Numbered from the stretch's first letter, positions 35,784-45,975 are shown. The stretch is DNA of 64,000 nucleotides from Bacteroidia bacterium (GCA_014376805.1 JACMQU010000001.1:18835-82834); one strand, 5' to 3'. Notes: a model not told the origin generated them from the letters alone. Translations and numbers: made by a program.

Positions 35784-38700
35784 TTATTTAATACTGGCAT
35801 AAAGCCATACCCTTAATAAAGAGAGTAACTGATCAATATCAACAGGTTTCGAAATATAATCTGAAGCACCTGCACTGATACATTTTTCCCGATCACCTGT
35901 CATAGCTTTTGCTGTTAAAGCAATTACGGGCAGTTTTTTCCATTTAGGGTTTTCTCTGATCCGTTTTGCCGTTTCATAACCATCCATTTCAGGCATCATC
36001 ATATCAAGTAACACCACATTTATCTCAGGATGTTCCTGAAGTTTTTGTAATGCTTCCTTCCCATTAACAGCCGCCAGCACTTTTAAATTTAAACTTTCTA
36101 ACGCCTTGGTCAGCGAAAAAATATTTCGCACATCATCATCCGTTACCAGAACTGTTTTACCCTCTAACACCTGATCAAGAGTTCCGAGTTTCTTAAATGA
36201 CGAACTTGTTTGTGTTGATTTTTTTTCTTCCACCACATGCAAAAACAGAGATACTTCATCGAGCATTCTTTGATATGAGTAAGCGGTTTTTATAACAATG
36301 GAATCGGCATATTTTCTGATCCGTTGTTCTTCTGCAAGTGAAAGACTTTTGCCTGTAAAAACAATGATTGGAAGATTTTCAAGTGCTGCATCTTTTTTAA
36401 AATTTTCTAGCACTTCATAGGCATTATTTGCCGGTATTCCCATGTCTAAAATTACACAGTCAATCCTATCAGATTTTAACGCATCAATGCTTTCATTTAC
36501 ATTGTTTTTTATTTCCGACTGAATATTAAAAGTTTCCAGATAATAAGCAAGTGCTTCTGCATGCTTAGCATTATCTTCTACAATCAGAACCTTCTTTGAA
36601 TCTTTACTCAGAACGTTTTCTATTTTCTTAAATATGTCATCCATTTGTTCTATTGCCACCGGTTTCTCAATAAAATCAACGGCACCTTTCAAAAGACTCT
36701 GCCTTCTTACATGGTGTGATGACATCATGTGTACCGGGATATGCTTTGTTGAACTTTCTTTTTTAAGAAGATCCATTACTTCCCATCCACTTTTTACAGG
36801 CAACTCCAAATCCAACAATATGCCTTTAGGCTGATAATGATTTGCCAGTTCCTGAGCTTCATCACCTCTAACACATACAATTGCTTTATAGCCTCTGGAT
36901 CTTGTAAACTCAAGTAAAGATTTGGCATATGGAATGTCATCCTCTATTATTAAAATTATACTGTCTCCCGGTTGGCATATTTCCCGGTCGTCTTTTACAT
37001 TGTCAGGTATTGTTGCAGATATATATTTATTTTCCTGCTCTTTAACGGGCTCTTGATTTGGCAGGGCTTGAACAGGAATGATATGATTAATCTCTTCCGT
37101 TTTATTTACAACGGTATCACTCATCTGATGAGGCAGTGTGAGCACAAATTCACTTCCTTTATTTACTTCACTGTTTAAAGTTATTTCGCCTTGTAATAGC
37201 TTAGCAAGTTGTTTACTTATAGATAATCCTAGACCGGTACCCCCGTATTTTCTTTTTGTGGATCCGTCGGCCTGCTGAAATGCTTCAAAGATTAAAGCGT
37301 GTTTATCTTTTGGAATGCCAACACCTGTATCCTCTACACTAAATGAAATAAGATTATTATTTTTAGCTGACCGTGTTACATGAAGCTTAACAGAACCCTT
37401 AGCTGTAAATTTTATTGCATTTGAAATAAGATTTTTTAAGATCTGTTCAAGACGCATTTTATCGGTTCTTATAAATTCTGGCAGATCCCCGGCAGTTGAT
37501 AAATTAAAGGCAATTCCTTTTTCTTTAGCAAGTTCTGTAAATAGGGATTTTAACCCATCAAGTACTTCTGTTATTTTTGTTTCTTCAGGATCAAGTTCCA
37601 TTTTACCGGTCTCAATCTGCGACAGATCCAGAATTTCATTTATGAGGTTTAATAGTCCGTTGCCTGAATTTTGAATCACCTTTGCATACTCCACTTCATC
37701 ATTACTAAGGTGCTTAAGTTTATTATCAGAGAGCAGCCTGCTTAGCAACAATATTGAATTTAATGGGGTGCGCAATTCATGCGACATGTTTGCAAGAAAC
37801 TCTGATTTGTATTTTGTAGTGAGTGCCAGTTCCTGAGCTTTAGCTTGAATAACTGCATTTCTTTCCTGCAGCAAATTTGATCTCTCAACCAGTTCTGTAT
37901 TGGCCTCAAGTAGTTCTTCCTGCTGTACCCTTAACTCTTCTTCAGATGCCTGTAATTGTTGGGTTTGTGCCTCCAGCTCAACATTTAAACTTTCTAACTC
38001 ATTGTGCTGAGTCTTCATCTCTTCAGACTGAGATTGAGTTATCTCCAAAAGTTCTTGTTGCTTACTATAACTTAACGCTCCATTTATACCTATGCCTAAG
38101 GCTTCTTTACAATTTTCAAGCAATTGCAAATCAAGTTCGGAAGGCTTTTTAATAAAACCAAGTTCCATTATTCCAACAACATTTTTATTATAAAAAAGAG
38201 GTAAAAGCAATAGATAACCACCGGTACTTTCTCCAATGGATGAAGTTAACTTAAGGTGAGACAGTGGAATTTCATTTACAAGGATCGTTTTTTTATTCTT
38301 CAGGGCTTCCCCTGTTAATCCTTCTCCGGGTTTAAGATGTAATGCCGGGTTTACACATGCATGTTGAGCCGCCAACGAAAAATAACCACTGGAGTTGATT
38401 ACATAAAATGTACCCACCTGAAAATTTAAAATATCACTGATAGCTTTAATTACATCATTGGCTAATAATGCAACATCGGTCTGCCCACGCACTACATCAC
38501 TTATCACGATTGTATGCACCTCCAGCCAGTTTTTCATCTCCAGTTCGCTGAAACTTTTCTGTAGTGATATTGCCAATTTATTGATGGCTGAAGATACCCT
38601 GCCTATCTCATCCTGTTCGTTATCTCCGCTTCGTGCTGCAAGATCTCCGTTAGCGATCCTTTGCGTAATAACTTCCATTTGTGATATTCTGATAGAAGTA

Positions 38701-39374
38701 TCGTCATACTTTTTCTCATCTTCATTTTGTTTTTTCAGCCGGTCTTCTGTTTCCCTTCTAATTCTTAAAAAGGAAACAATTGTAATACCTATAGATAACA
38801 AAGCGGCGAGAACAATAAGTATCGGTGCATACCTGGTATAAGCGTCAAGTTTAGCTGTTCTTATAGCAAGTAATCTGTTCTCTTCGGTTTTCATTTCAGC
38901 TATCTGTTTCCGGAGTTTATCCATGATAGCTTTGCCCTTCAGCATTTCCTCTTCTTTTACCTCATAAAAACCATCTTTTTTACTTAACTTTAAAACCTTA
39001 TCTAATTGATTAAAACGATCATCAATCAGCGGGCTTATTAAAGAAAGTTTTCTTTGTTGAACAGCGTTATCTGAGGTAAGTTCTTTAAGTTTTCCAAAGG
39101 AGATTTTTATTTTATCATAAGCATAAGGGTCAAGGAAAATTGGATTTTTGGTAATAACAAATCCTCTCTGGCCAGTTTCAGCATCTTTAAGAAAAGATAT
39201 CAGATTTTCGGCTTCTGATAATACTTCATTGGTATGGTTTACCCACTTCGCGCTGTCTATTAACCCTGTTATACTGCTGAGTGAACTTACAATACTTACC
39301 AGTAAAAGCACAGTTGAAATTATAAAAACCAAAAAGAGGTTTTTTATAATTTTTGTTGATGTTTCTTTTTGCAT
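35784..39374 (-). CDS. Hybrid sensor kinase: CHASE3-HAMP-GAF-HisKA-HATPase with three receivers
   Basis: 1196 residues. TM1 (~12-33), a CHASE3 periplasmic sensor (~35-175, with DAETGQRGFVITKNP), TM2 (~179-202), HAMP (~225-275), GAF (~285-435), a coiled coil (~440-520) and the DHp domain with FLANMSHELRTPLNS (His ~532). The ATPase domain has FISNAIKFTAKG-type and GGTGLGLSISKQLA motifs. Three receivers follow: Asp in LLDLELPVKSGW, in ILDMGIPANNAY, and in LLDMMMPEMDGYE. The second receiver has KTA in place of the usual KP. It is the core of a multistep phosphorelay whose neighbours CheR/CheB imply an added methylation layer. ATG start. Confidence 0.93.
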   Translation of the reverse strand: MQKETSTKIIKNLFLVFIISTVLLLVSIVSSLSSITGLIDSAKWVNHTNEVLSEAENLISFLKDAETGQRGFVITKNPIFLDPYAYDKIKISFGKLKELTSDNAVQQRKLSLISPLIDDRFNQLDKVLKLSKKDGFYEVKEEEMLKGKAIMDKLRKQIAEMKTEENRLLAIRTAKLDAYTRYAPILIVLAALLSIGITIVSFLRIRRETEDRLKKQNEDEKKYDDTSIRISQMEVITQRIANGDLAARSGDNEQDEIGRVSSAINKLAISLQKSFSELEMKNWLEVHTIVISDVVRGQTDVALLANDVIKAISDILNFQVGTFYVINSSGYFSLAAQHACVNPALHLKPGEGLTGEALKNKKTILVNEIPLSHLKLTSSIGESTGGYLLLLPLFYNKNVVGIMELGFIKKPSELDLQLLENCKEALGIGINGALSYSKQQELLEITQSQSEEMKTQHNELESLNVELEAQTQQLQASEEELRVQQEELLEANTELVERSNLLQERNAVIQAKAQELALTTKYKSEFLANMSHELRTPLNSILLLSRLLSDNKLKHLSNDEVEYAKVIQNSGNGLLNLINEILDLSQIETGKMELDPEETKITEVLDGLKSLFTELAKEKGIAFNLSTAGDLPEFIRTDKMRLEQILKNLISNAIKFTAKGSVKLHVTRSAKNNNLISFSVEDTGVGIPKDKHALIFEAFQQADGSTKRKYGGTGLGLSISKQLAKLLQGEITLNSEVNKGSEFVLTLPHQMSDTVVNKTEEINHIIPVQALPNQEPVKEQENKYISATIPDNVKDDREICQPGDSIILIIEDDIPYAKSLLEFTRSRGYKAIVCVRGDEAQELANHYQPKGILLDLELPVKSGWEVMDLLKKESSTKHIPVHMMSSHHVRRQSLLKGAVDFIEKPVAIEQMDDIFKKIENVLSKDSKKVLIVEDNAKHAEALAYYLETFNIQSEIKNNVNESIDALKSDRIDCVILDMGIPANNAYEVLENFKKDAALENLPIIVFTGKSLSLAEEQRIRKYADSIVIKTAYSYQRMLDEVSLFLHVVEEKKSTQTSSSFKKLGTLDQVLEGKTVLVTDDDVRNIFSLTKALESLNLKVLAAVNGKEALQKLQEHPEINVVLLDMMMPEMDGYETAKRIRENPKWKKLPVIALTAKAMTGDREKCISAGASDYISKPVDIDQLLSLLRVWLYASIK

Positions 39375-39384
39375 AAAAGGGTTA

Positions 39385-40947
39385 TTAATTTTTTACAGGT
39401 AAAACAATAATAAATTCAGATCCTGCATCAATTGTACTGTTTGCAGTGATGATCCCATTATGTTTTTCAACTATTTTTTTAACAATTGCTAAGCCGATTC
39501 CAGTACCATCTAAGTTCTTATTTTCCAATTGCTGAAAAACGAGAAATATCTTATCAAGAAATTTTTCATCAAAACCAATTCCTTTATCTGCAACTTTAAT
39601 TCTGCAGAAGTTTCCGTTAACAGCAGCCTTACTATTAAACTCGCATGTTTCAACAAGTTCTGCATCTATTTTAATTTCAGGATGCTGGAGTGGCTTTGCA
39701 AATTTAAAAGCATTACTCAACAGATTTTGAAATAGCTGACGCATCTGGTTGGGTGAACCTTCGATTACGGGTAAGTTCCCCACCTTAACATTTGCCTGGA
39801 GATTCTCTATCTCATCTTCAAATTCACTCAAAACCTGACTAACAATTCTATTGAGATCGATGGGTTGAAAAACAACTGATCCCGGCATTCGTGAAAAATT
39901 TAACAGATCATCAATTAAGTCTGCCATACGCTCTGAAGATTCTATAATCCGGTTAAAATGCGGTTGTGCCTCCGGATTGTTTCCGATATATTTATCTTTG
40001 ATAAAATTTGCATAAGTAATAATTTTTCTTACCGGCTCTTTCAAATCATGCGATAGTACCCAGGTAACTTGCTGAAGTTCGCGGTTAGAAACCTCCAGTT
40101 CTATATTTTTTTTAAGTAGTTCAGAAGTGCGTTCTTCAACTTTTTGTTCTAATATTTCATTAACCAGTTTTTGTTCCTCTATGTCTGTAAAAGTGCCTAC
40201 CCATTTAATGATGGAATCATTTTGTTTTACAGGTATAATTTTTAGCAAGAAATTTCTATATGCATCAGATCCTGAAACTTTAATTTTTACCTCGCCGCAA
40301 TACTCCTCTTCATTCATAAAAGAGGTTTCCCAATGAGGAAAATTTGATTTATTTTCAGGGTTCAAATTTGGTAATTGCCGGGTTTCTCCTAAATATTCAA
40401 CCCATTTTTCATTCGTATATTCTATTTCACCTGTTTTACCTATTGTAAATGCAATCAGCGGCATTGATTCCATAACAGTTCTTAGCTCTTCATTCCGCAA
40501 GGCTAATTCGGTTTGAGAGATTTTTCTTGCTTCAATCTCCTGTAGCAATTCAGTCTGCATTCTTTTAAGAGCTGTTTTTTGAGCCGACATTGCATAGATA
40601 GAAGCAACCTTTAATAAGAGTATGTCCGGATCAACCGGTTTAGTAATATAATCAATAGCTCCGGATTTATATCCTTTGGTGATAAATTTTTTTTCTTTAC
40701 TAATGGCAGATAAAAAAATTATAGGTGTGTCTTTAGATTTGCTGTAACTTAGTATTATTTCTGCCACTTCAAAGCCATCCATGTCCGGCATCTGCACATC
40801 AAGAATAACAAGTGCGTAATTATTTCTGAGTATTTTTAGAAGTGCTTTTTCCCCAGATAAGGCAGTATCCACCTCAAAATTATTCATTTCGAGAATGCTC
40901 TTTAAGGCAAATATGTTTTCTTGTTTATCATCAACAATTAATATCAT
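39385..40947 (-). CDS. Receiver-PAS-histidine kinase
   Basis: 520 residues. An N-terminal receiver (DDK 6-8, Asp50 in LVILDVQMPDMDGFE, Lys103) is followed by a PAS/PAC sensor (~150-258, ending FTDIEEQKLVNE), a coiled coil and a DHp domain with WVLSHDLKEPVRKI (His300). The ATPase domain shows NLLSNAFKF, VADKGIGFDEK and DGTGIGLAIVKKIV. It is cytoplasmic with no TM helix. Its receiver probably takes input from the relay and tunes its own kinase. Start ATG overlaps the TAA stop of the upstream receiver gene (TAATG). Confidence 0.93.
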   Translation of the reverse strand: MILIVDDKQENIFALKSILEMNNFEVDTALSGEKALLKILRNNYALVILDVQMPDMDGFEVAEIILSYSKSKDTPIIFLSAISKEKKFITKGYKSGAIDYITKPVDPDILLLKVASIYAMSAQKTALKRMQTELLQEIEARKISQTELALRNEELRTVMESMPLIAFTIGKTGEIEYTNEKWVEYLGETRQLPNLNPENKSNFPHWETSFMNEEEYCGEVKIKVSGSDAYRNFLLKIIPVKQNDSIIKWVGTFTDIEEQKLVNEILEQKVEERTSELLKKNIELEVSNRELQQVTWVLSHDLKEPVRKIITYANFIKDKYIGNNPEAQPHFNRIIESSERMADLIDDLLNFSRMPGSVVFQPIDLNRIVSQVLSEFEDEIENLQANVKVGNLPVIEGSPNQMRQLFQNLLSNAFKFAKPLQHPEIKIDAELVETCEFNSKAAVNGNFCRIKVADKGIGFDEKFLDKIFLVFQQLENKNLDGTGIGLAIVKKIVEKHNGIITANSTIDAGSEFIIVLPVKN

Positions 40948-41372
40948 TAATGTATTATATTAATTTCAGTGTACATAGAGAAATCGAGATGTAATGCCTT
41001 TGTAAGAAGTTGAGATAAATTGTTTAGGTTATTAGGCTTGGTTAAAAATGCCACAGCTTTAAGTTCTTTTGCTTTTTCTATATCTTGCAAATGGCTGGAG
41101 GTTGTGAAAATGATAACGGGGATGTGCTTAAAATTTTCATCTTTTTTAATAATTTCCAGAAAATCAAACCCATTCATCTGAGGCATATTCAGATCTAAAA
41201 ATATGATGTCGGGATTAGGGTTTTTAAGCAGTGCACTTAATCCTTTCAAACCATTATCTGCTAATTCACAAACAATAGAACTCTGTATATCCTCTATAGT
41301 TCTAACAAAAAAGAACTGGTCATCTTTATCATCATCAATTAACAGAATTCTGAGGGATTTTTTTTGAGCCAT
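40947..41372 (-). CDS. Single-domain response regulator (RCP1-like)
   Basis: 141 residues. Receiver domain with acidic DDD (13-15), phosphoacceptor Asp60 in IIFLDLNMPQMNGFDF, TTS switch residues and Lys112 in FLTKPNN. The loop KNPNPDIIFLDLNMPQMNG is typical of the RCP1-type receivers that partner phytochrome-like or PAS kinases. It is the first gene of the leftward signalling operon; no output domain. Confidence 0.93.
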   Translation of the reverse strand: MAQKKSLRILLIDDDKDDQFFFVRTIEDIQSSIVCELADNGLKGLSALLKNPNPDIIFLDLNMPQMNGFDFLEIIKKDENFKHIPVIIFTTSSHLQDIEKAKELKAVAFLTKPNNLNNLSQLLTKALHLDFSMYTEINIIH

Positions 41373-41566
41373 TATAAGCTTACGAGTTCACAATGTTAAA
41401 CTAAAATAAATTAGAAACGTTGCGGTATTAATTCCCCACAGTTATTAAAAAAATCGTGCCAAGGTTTTATATATTATGAATTAGTGCCTGAAAAATTTCT
41501 CTCACATAATTCCTTTCATCCAGATTTGACAACACGCTTTTCTTATTTTTTGGCATTTGTTTTTTG

Positions 41567-41574
41567 TATTTTTG
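41567..41574 (+). promoter_or_regulatory. Candidate -7 promoter box of the endonuclease gene
   Basis: TATTTTTG matches TAnnTTTG. A start site about five bases downstream would coincide with the ATG at 41579, implying a leaderless or almost leaderless mRNA. A TTTG lies 14 bases upstream, shorter than the usual spacing. Confidence 0.35.
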
Positions 41575-41578
41575 TAAT

Positions 41579-43672
41579 ATGAGCAGGAAAAAAATTTCAC
41601 TTCTTATCTCTTTCGCTATTACCTTAACTTCTTTTGCAGGAACCATCTCCATTGCACCGGCCAGTCTTTATACTTTTGGTAGTTGCCCCGTTAATTATGC
41701 TACTGCTCCGCAGAAATATACGGTAAGTGGAACCGGCTTAACACAGAATATTGTAGTACAGGCACCTGAACATTTTGAAATTTCTATAACTTGTTATTCC
41801 GGTTATACCAGTAATCTGCAATTAATTCAAAGTGGCGGTAGCGTTTCAGGCACTATTATCTATTGCCGGTTCAGCCCATATACCAGTGGTAGTAAAACCG
41901 GCAGCTTATTTAATAGCAGTGCAGGTTGTACAACCATAAACATTAGTGTTAGTGGTACTGCAACAGCCACCCCAGCTTCAGGCACCGGCGCATCAACCTA
42001 TTATAACAGTATAAGCACTACACAAACCGGTGCTGCACTTAAAACGTCCTTATATAACAAAATATTAGGCCATACAGTAACTGCATATGGAAGTGGGAGC
42101 TCGGGCTTATGGGCCACCTATGCTACAACAGATCCCTTTTATAATGGCAAAGTGTGGGATATCTATTCAACAAGTATCTGTGATACTTCACCCTACGAGT
42201 ACACTTTCAGCACAAACCAATGTGGCACTTACAGTATTGAAGGGGATTGTTATAACCGCGAACATAGTTTTCCGCAAAGCTGGTTTGGTAGCAGTAGCCC
42301 GATGGTTTCTGATATGTTTCATATTTATCCTACAGATGGCAAAGTAAACGGCGTTCGTAATAATTTTCCCTATGGTGAGGTGTCTTCACCAACTTATACT
42401 TCCCTGCTCGGTGGCAAATTAGGCCCAAACACTTTTCCGGGATATAGTGGTACTGTATTTGAACCAATTAATGAATATAAAGGTGATTTGGCTCGCGGAT
42501 ATTTATATATGGCAACCCGTTATGAAAATCTCATTGCCGGCTGGCAAACAAATGGAAATGCCAATGACGTTCTAAACGGGAATTCTTTTCCTGTTTATGA
42601 TGCATGGGTAGTTAATCTGCTAATCAAATGGAGTAATCAGGATCCTCCGGGTGTAAAAGAAATTAACCGCAACAATGCCGTTTACGGGTATCAGGTTAAC
42701 CGCAATCCTTATATTGACAGCCCTCAATATGTGTACAAGGTTTTTGGGGGCTTAAAACCGCTTGAACCAACTCTTGCTTCAACAAGTTTTATTGTTAAAA
42801 GTAATACGGCTACCACAGCACTTATAAGCTGGAAATGCGGAAATGGAAACCGCCGCTTGGTTGTAGCCCGTTCTTCTGCTCCTGTTTCAGGTTTGCCGGT
42901 AGATTCAGGTTATTATCAGGCTAACAATACTTTTGGCAGCGGCACACAAATAGGTTCAGGCAATTTTGTAGTTTATGACGGTATGGGAAATACCGCTCAG
43001 ATTAGCGGATTAAATAACAGTCTGGTTTATTATTTTACAATAGTTGAGTTTAACGGACAAGGTATAACAGCTAATTATTTAACTGGTTCTGTATTGTCAT
43101 CCACTTCTGTATCATTGCCTGTTGCGTGGCTTACTTTTATTGGTAATTTAAATAACGATAATAACATACAATTAGAATGGTCTACTGCCTCAGAAACTAA
43201 TACTTCACGTTTTGAGTTATTCCGGAGTTCTGATCAGATTAATTTTGAATCCATTGGATCTGTGAAGGCTGCCGGTAATAGCAGGTTAACAGAACATTAT
43301 TATTTTATAGACGTAATAAATGACGACCCAAATAACAGTGCCTTGATTTACTTATATAAAATAAAACAATGGGACAAGGATGGAAATTTTTGTTTTTCAA
43401 AAACCATACAGATCCGAAAAGAAAATATGCTCAGTAAAATCACTGTCGAACCCAATCCATTTGAAAATGATTTCCGTATCTCCTGTGCATTATGTTATGG
43501 AGAGGCACAAATAATTCTCACCGACCTTACAGGAAAAACAATTTTACAACAACAAATAAAACTTAAAGATGATACAACTGTTCCCCTTCCGGATAACGTT
43601 AGTAGTGGCATGTATTTTTTACATGTCCTGCAACAGTCAAACCAACAAATCTTCAAAATCATCAGACGATAA
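41579..43672 (+). CDS. Secreted endonuclease I with T9SS sorting domain
   Basis: 697 residues from ATG 41579; an upstream in-frame TTG at 41564 would spoil the signal peptide ([18 protein letters not shown]). An N-terminal β domain (~20-130, [17 protein letters not shown] choice-of-anchor type) precedes the endonuclease I domain with [14 protein letters not shown] near 226-239 and [20 protein letters not shown]. The ββα-metal histidine sits in EHSFPQSW. A fibronectin-III-like segment (~395-510) and a further β domain follow. The tail is a type A sorting domain ([33 protein letters not shown]). It should act outside the cell on DNA/RNA. Its last 104 bases overlap an upstream extension of msrB. 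Confidence 0.93.
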   Translation: MSRKKISLLISFAITLTSFAGTISIAPASLYTFGSCPVNYATAPQKYTVSGTGLTQNIVVQAPEHFEISITCYSGYTSNLQLIQSGGSVSGTIIYCRFSPYTSGSKTGSLFNSSAGCTTINISVSGTATATPASGTGASTYYNSISTTQTGAALKTSLYNKILGHTVTAYGSGSSGLWATYATTDPFYNGKVWDIYSTSICDTSPYEYTFSTNQCGTYSIEGDCYNREHSFPQSWFGSSSPMVSDMFHIYPTDGKVNGVRNNFPYGEVSSPTYTSLLGGKLGPNTFPGYSGTVFEPINEYKGDLARGYLYMATRYENLIAGWQTNGNANDVLNGNSFPVYDAWVVNLLIKWSNQDPPGVKEINRNNAVYGYQVNRNPYIDSPQYVYKVFGGLKPLEPTLASTSFIVKSNTATTALISWKCGNGNRRLVVARSSAPVSGLPVDSGYYQANNTFGSGTQIGSGNFVVYDGMGNTAQISGLNNSLVYYFTIVEFNGQGITANYLTGSVLSSTSVSLPVAWLTFIGNLNNDNNIQLEWSTASETNTSRFELFRSSDQINFESIGSVKAAGNSRLTEHYYFIDVINDDPNNSALIYLYKIKQWDKDGNFCFSKTIQIRKENMLSKITVEPNPFENDFRISCALCYGEAQIILTDLTGKTILQQQIKLKDDTTVPLPDNVSSGMYFLHVLQQSNQQIFKIIRR

Positions 43673-43673
43673 A

Positions 43674-44111
43674 ATGAAAACTTTAACACAACACACTGAA
43701 GTAAAAAACGATCAGCAATTTGACGTAAATAAATCAGATAGCGAATGGCAAAAAGAGCTAAGTCCGGAACAATATAATATTCTGCGTAAAAAAGGCACTG
43801 AACGCCCCTTTACCAGTAAGCTGGAAGATAACTATGATGGAGGAACTTATACCTGTGCAGCATGTGGTAATGAGTTATTTACCTCCGATGCTAAATTTGA
43901 CAGTGGCTGTGGCTGGCCGAGTTTTTATGATGCATTAGATAAAACAAAAATAGTAGTGCAAACCGATTCAACTCATGGAATGGCGCGAACAGAGATCATG
44001 TGCGCCAAGTGTGGTAGTCATTTAGGACATGTATTTAATGATGGTCCAAAAGATAAAACAGGCCTAAGGTATTGTGTTAACGGGGGTTCGCTTAAATTCT
44101 CCAAAAAGTAA
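43674..44111 (+). CDS. msrB: Peptide-methionine (R)-S-oxide reductase
   Basis: About 145 residues from ATG 43674 ([13 protein letters not shown]). Zinc-binding pairs CAACG and CAKCG, the [11 protein letters not shown] motif and catalytic Cys in [10 protein letters not shown] are all present. It repairs R-methionine sulfoxide. The same frame stays open upstream to an ATG at 43569, adding 35 residues that look like a lipoprotein signal ([13 protein letters not shown] then [14 protein letters not shown]). Many Bacteroidetes MsrB proteins are lipoproteins, so this longer form, overlapping the endonuclease sorting domain in another frame, may be real. The lipobox is imperfect (Tyr at -3). Confidence 0.93.
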   Translation: MKTLTQHTEVKNDQQFDVNKSDSEWQKELSPEQYNILRKKGTERPFTSKLEDNYDGGTYTCAACGNELFTSDAKFDSGCGWPSFYDALDKTKIVVQTDSTHGMARTEIMCAKCGSHLGHVFNDGPKDKTGLRYCVNGGSLKFSKK

Positions 44112-44187
44112 AATTACCAACTTTTTCTATTTCTTTTATAAGGGTTAACTTTTTTGCATCTTTGTAGCCTGTAATTAAAGTAAGCAC

Positions 44188-44412
44188 ATGAAATTTTTTT
44201 TATCGTTACTTGCATTTTATTTCATATTCCGTTATTTATTTAACGGGTTGTTTAAAGTAAAAGTTTATAATTTTAACCAGCATCACCATTATAAAGCTGA
44301 TACCCAAAAAAGGGAGGAAGGAAAGGTTACTATTGATCCTAAGGTAAAAACAAAAAGTAATGAATCAGATAAAAAGTTGGGTGAATATGTAGATTTTGAG
44401 GAAGTAAAGTAA
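44188..44412 (+). CDS. DUF4834 family small membrane protein
   Basis: 74 residues. An N-terminal hydrophobic helix (FLSLLAFYFIFRYLFNGLF) is followed by a charged tail with REEGKVTIDPK and the C-terminal signature KKLGEYVDFEEVK. This is the DUF4834 pattern of Bacteroidetes. Function unknown; single-pass membrane protein. A -7-like box, CATCTTTG (one mismatch), lies about 25 bases upstream. The FkbM gene starts one base after its stop codon. Confidence 0.8.
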   Translation: MKFFLSLLAFYFIFRYLFNGLFKVKVYNFNQHHHYKADTQKREEGKVTIDPKVKTKSNESDKKLGEYVDFEEVK

Positions 44413-44413
44413 G

Positions 44414-45166
44414 ATGCTGGAAAAAAAATTACGTTCCCTCTTATTAAAGTCCCTGGGCATCCGTTCATACCTCAGTTTAGTTAGTTCTGCTTACATTAGG
44501 TTGATCAGGGCAGGGTTCTTAAAAAACAAATATCCTGAACTATTTTATTTATCATCCATTATAAAGCCCGGTTTTGTTTGCATTGATATTGGGGCAAATG
44601 TAGGATACTACTCTGTGTTTTTATCAAAATATGCCGGAAACCAGGGCCACGTATATGCTGTTGAACCTGTACCTTTATTTGCTCAGATTTTTTTAAAAAA
44701 CAGTAAAAAATTCGCTTCTAATAATATTACATTATATCAATGTGCACTTGGTGCTGAGGTAAAAGAAGTTATATTGGGAACGCCATTATTAGATGGGGTT
44801 TTCAGACATGGTCTTACAAAAATTTTGGATCAGGCCGAAACAAAGAATGCACAAACTTACAAAGCCGTAATGCAAATACCGGATGTGTTGTTTAACCCAT
44901 TACCAAAAATAGATTTCATAAAATGTGACGTAGAAGGATATGAAGTACACTTGTTTCCACACATGCTTAATACGCTTAAGCGTTGCCTGCCACTTATTCA
45001 GATAGAAATTTCAAGTGAGATAAACAGGAGAGCAATAATTGATTTACTTAAACCTTTAGGGTATCAGGCCTATAGTTTGGCTAACCATAAACTGGAACTC
45101 TTAAAAGATGAAACTGCATTGTATTATGAGCAAGGAGACTTCTATTTTATGGCAGGTAGTAATTAG
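44414..45166 (+). CDS. FkbM-family SAM-dependent methyltransferase, copy 1
   Basis: 250 residues. The Rossmann methyltransferase core has GFVCIDIGANVGYYSVFLSK (~53-72), VYAVEPVPLFAQIFLKN, and the FkbM C-terminal motif IDFIKCDVEGYEVHLFPHML. FkbM-type enzymes O-methylate sugars or natural products; in this context a surface glycan is plausible but unproven. It is tightly coupled to the DUF4834 gene (one base apart). Confidence 0.9.
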   Translation: MLEKKLRSLLLKSLGIRSYLSLVSSAYIRLIRAGFLKNKYPELFYLSSIIKPGFVCIDIGANVGYYSVFLSKYAGNQGHVYAVEPVPLFAQIFLKNSKKFASNNITLYQCALGAEVKEVILGTPLLDGVFRHGLTKILDQAETKNAQTYKAVMQIPDVLFNPLPKIDFIKCDVEGYEVHLFPHMLNTLKRCLPLIQIEISSEINRRAIIDLLKPLGYQAYSLANHKLELLKDETALYYEQGDFYFMAGSN

Positions 45167-45249
45167 TATAATGCTTACGATGTTTTTAAAAAAGAAAGAG
45201 CAATAAATTTTTACAATATATTGAATGTTGTAACTAACATTGGTTATAT

Positions 45250-45273
45250 AAAAACAAGGCAGAAGCCGTTTTT
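45250..45273. terminator. Bidirectional terminator candidate between converging genes
   Basis: AAAAAC-aa-GGC and GCC-GTTTTT pair around an AGAA loop, with a 2-base bulge. T-rich and A-rich flanks allow termination from either side. It lies between the stops of fkbM and the DUF4468 gene. Confidence 0.55.
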
Positions 45274-45291
45274 AACTTGCCAAAAAAATTA

Positions 45292-45975
45292 TTACCAGTC
45301 ATCTTCATCAACCATTTTAGGTTCGTTTAGTGCATTCTGTATGCCATGAATCATTCTTAAAATATCTTTATCAGCATTTCTCAGAATAATATCATTTTCA
45401 CGAACCCGGGTTGTAGCGGTATAATAATATTCAAAGTAATTACGGGAACCTTTGCTTCCATCAGAAGGTTTAACAGTTTCATGAACCAGATTTGTTATCT
45501 GATATTTGTACCTTCCTTCTTTTATAAGAAAAGTAATTTTAAACTCAAATTTACCAATGGCCCGCTTTGAATATTTATTCATATAAACATAAGCAGGAAT
45601 ACTGCCAACATATATGATTTTTTGATTGCGTTTATCTAATTCAACTTTAATTTCTTTCCCTAAAGTATTTATGGCCCATCTCTTGGCTCTTACATATAAG
45701 GAATCTGATCCGCTTTCTTCCTGTTCAACCACACCACCGTATGTTATTAAATTTGTTGCCGAATCTATATTTAAGTTTAAACGTGCATATATTCTAAGTG
45801 CAGGGTCTTTTGATCCTCCTGGTTGAATATCCATCATCCCACTACTGTCTGCTATTGTAGTATCCGGAGTTGCATAATCAAAGCCAGGAGAATTTGGGTC
45901 CTGTACTTGTGCAAAAGTGGAATCACAACAAATAGTAAGAAAGAAAAGTACGGTAAATTGGTATAAATATTTCAT
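45292..45975 (-). CDS. DUF4468-containing exported protein
   Basis: 227 residues. A signal peptide (LYQFTVLFFLTICCDSTFAQ) and an acidic linker precede a DUF4468-type domain (~70-190): YGGVVEQEESGSDSLYVRAK, followed by IKVELDKRNQKIIYVGS and RYKYQITNLVHE. This domain has a TBP-like α/β fold and is found in exported Bacteroidetes proteins of unknown role. It converges with the FkbM gene; ATG start. Confidence 0.75.
   Translation of the reverse strand: MKYLYQFTVLFFLTICCDSTFAQVQDPNSPGFDYATPDTTIADSSGMMDIQPGGSKDPALRIYARLNLNIDSATNLITYGGVVEQEESGSDSLYVRAKRWAINTLGKEIKVELDKRNQKIIYVGSIPAYVYMNKYSKRAIGKFEFKITFLIKEGRYKYQITNLVHETVKPSDGSKGSRNYFEYYYTATTRVRENDIILRNADKDILRMIHGIQNALNEPKMVDEDDW

Noticed and set aside
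38458..38841. 127-codon plus-strand frame inside the hybrid kinase gene
   Set aside because: Its opposite strand encodes the HAMP and adjacent helices with clear family motifs; the plus-strand peptide has no family features.
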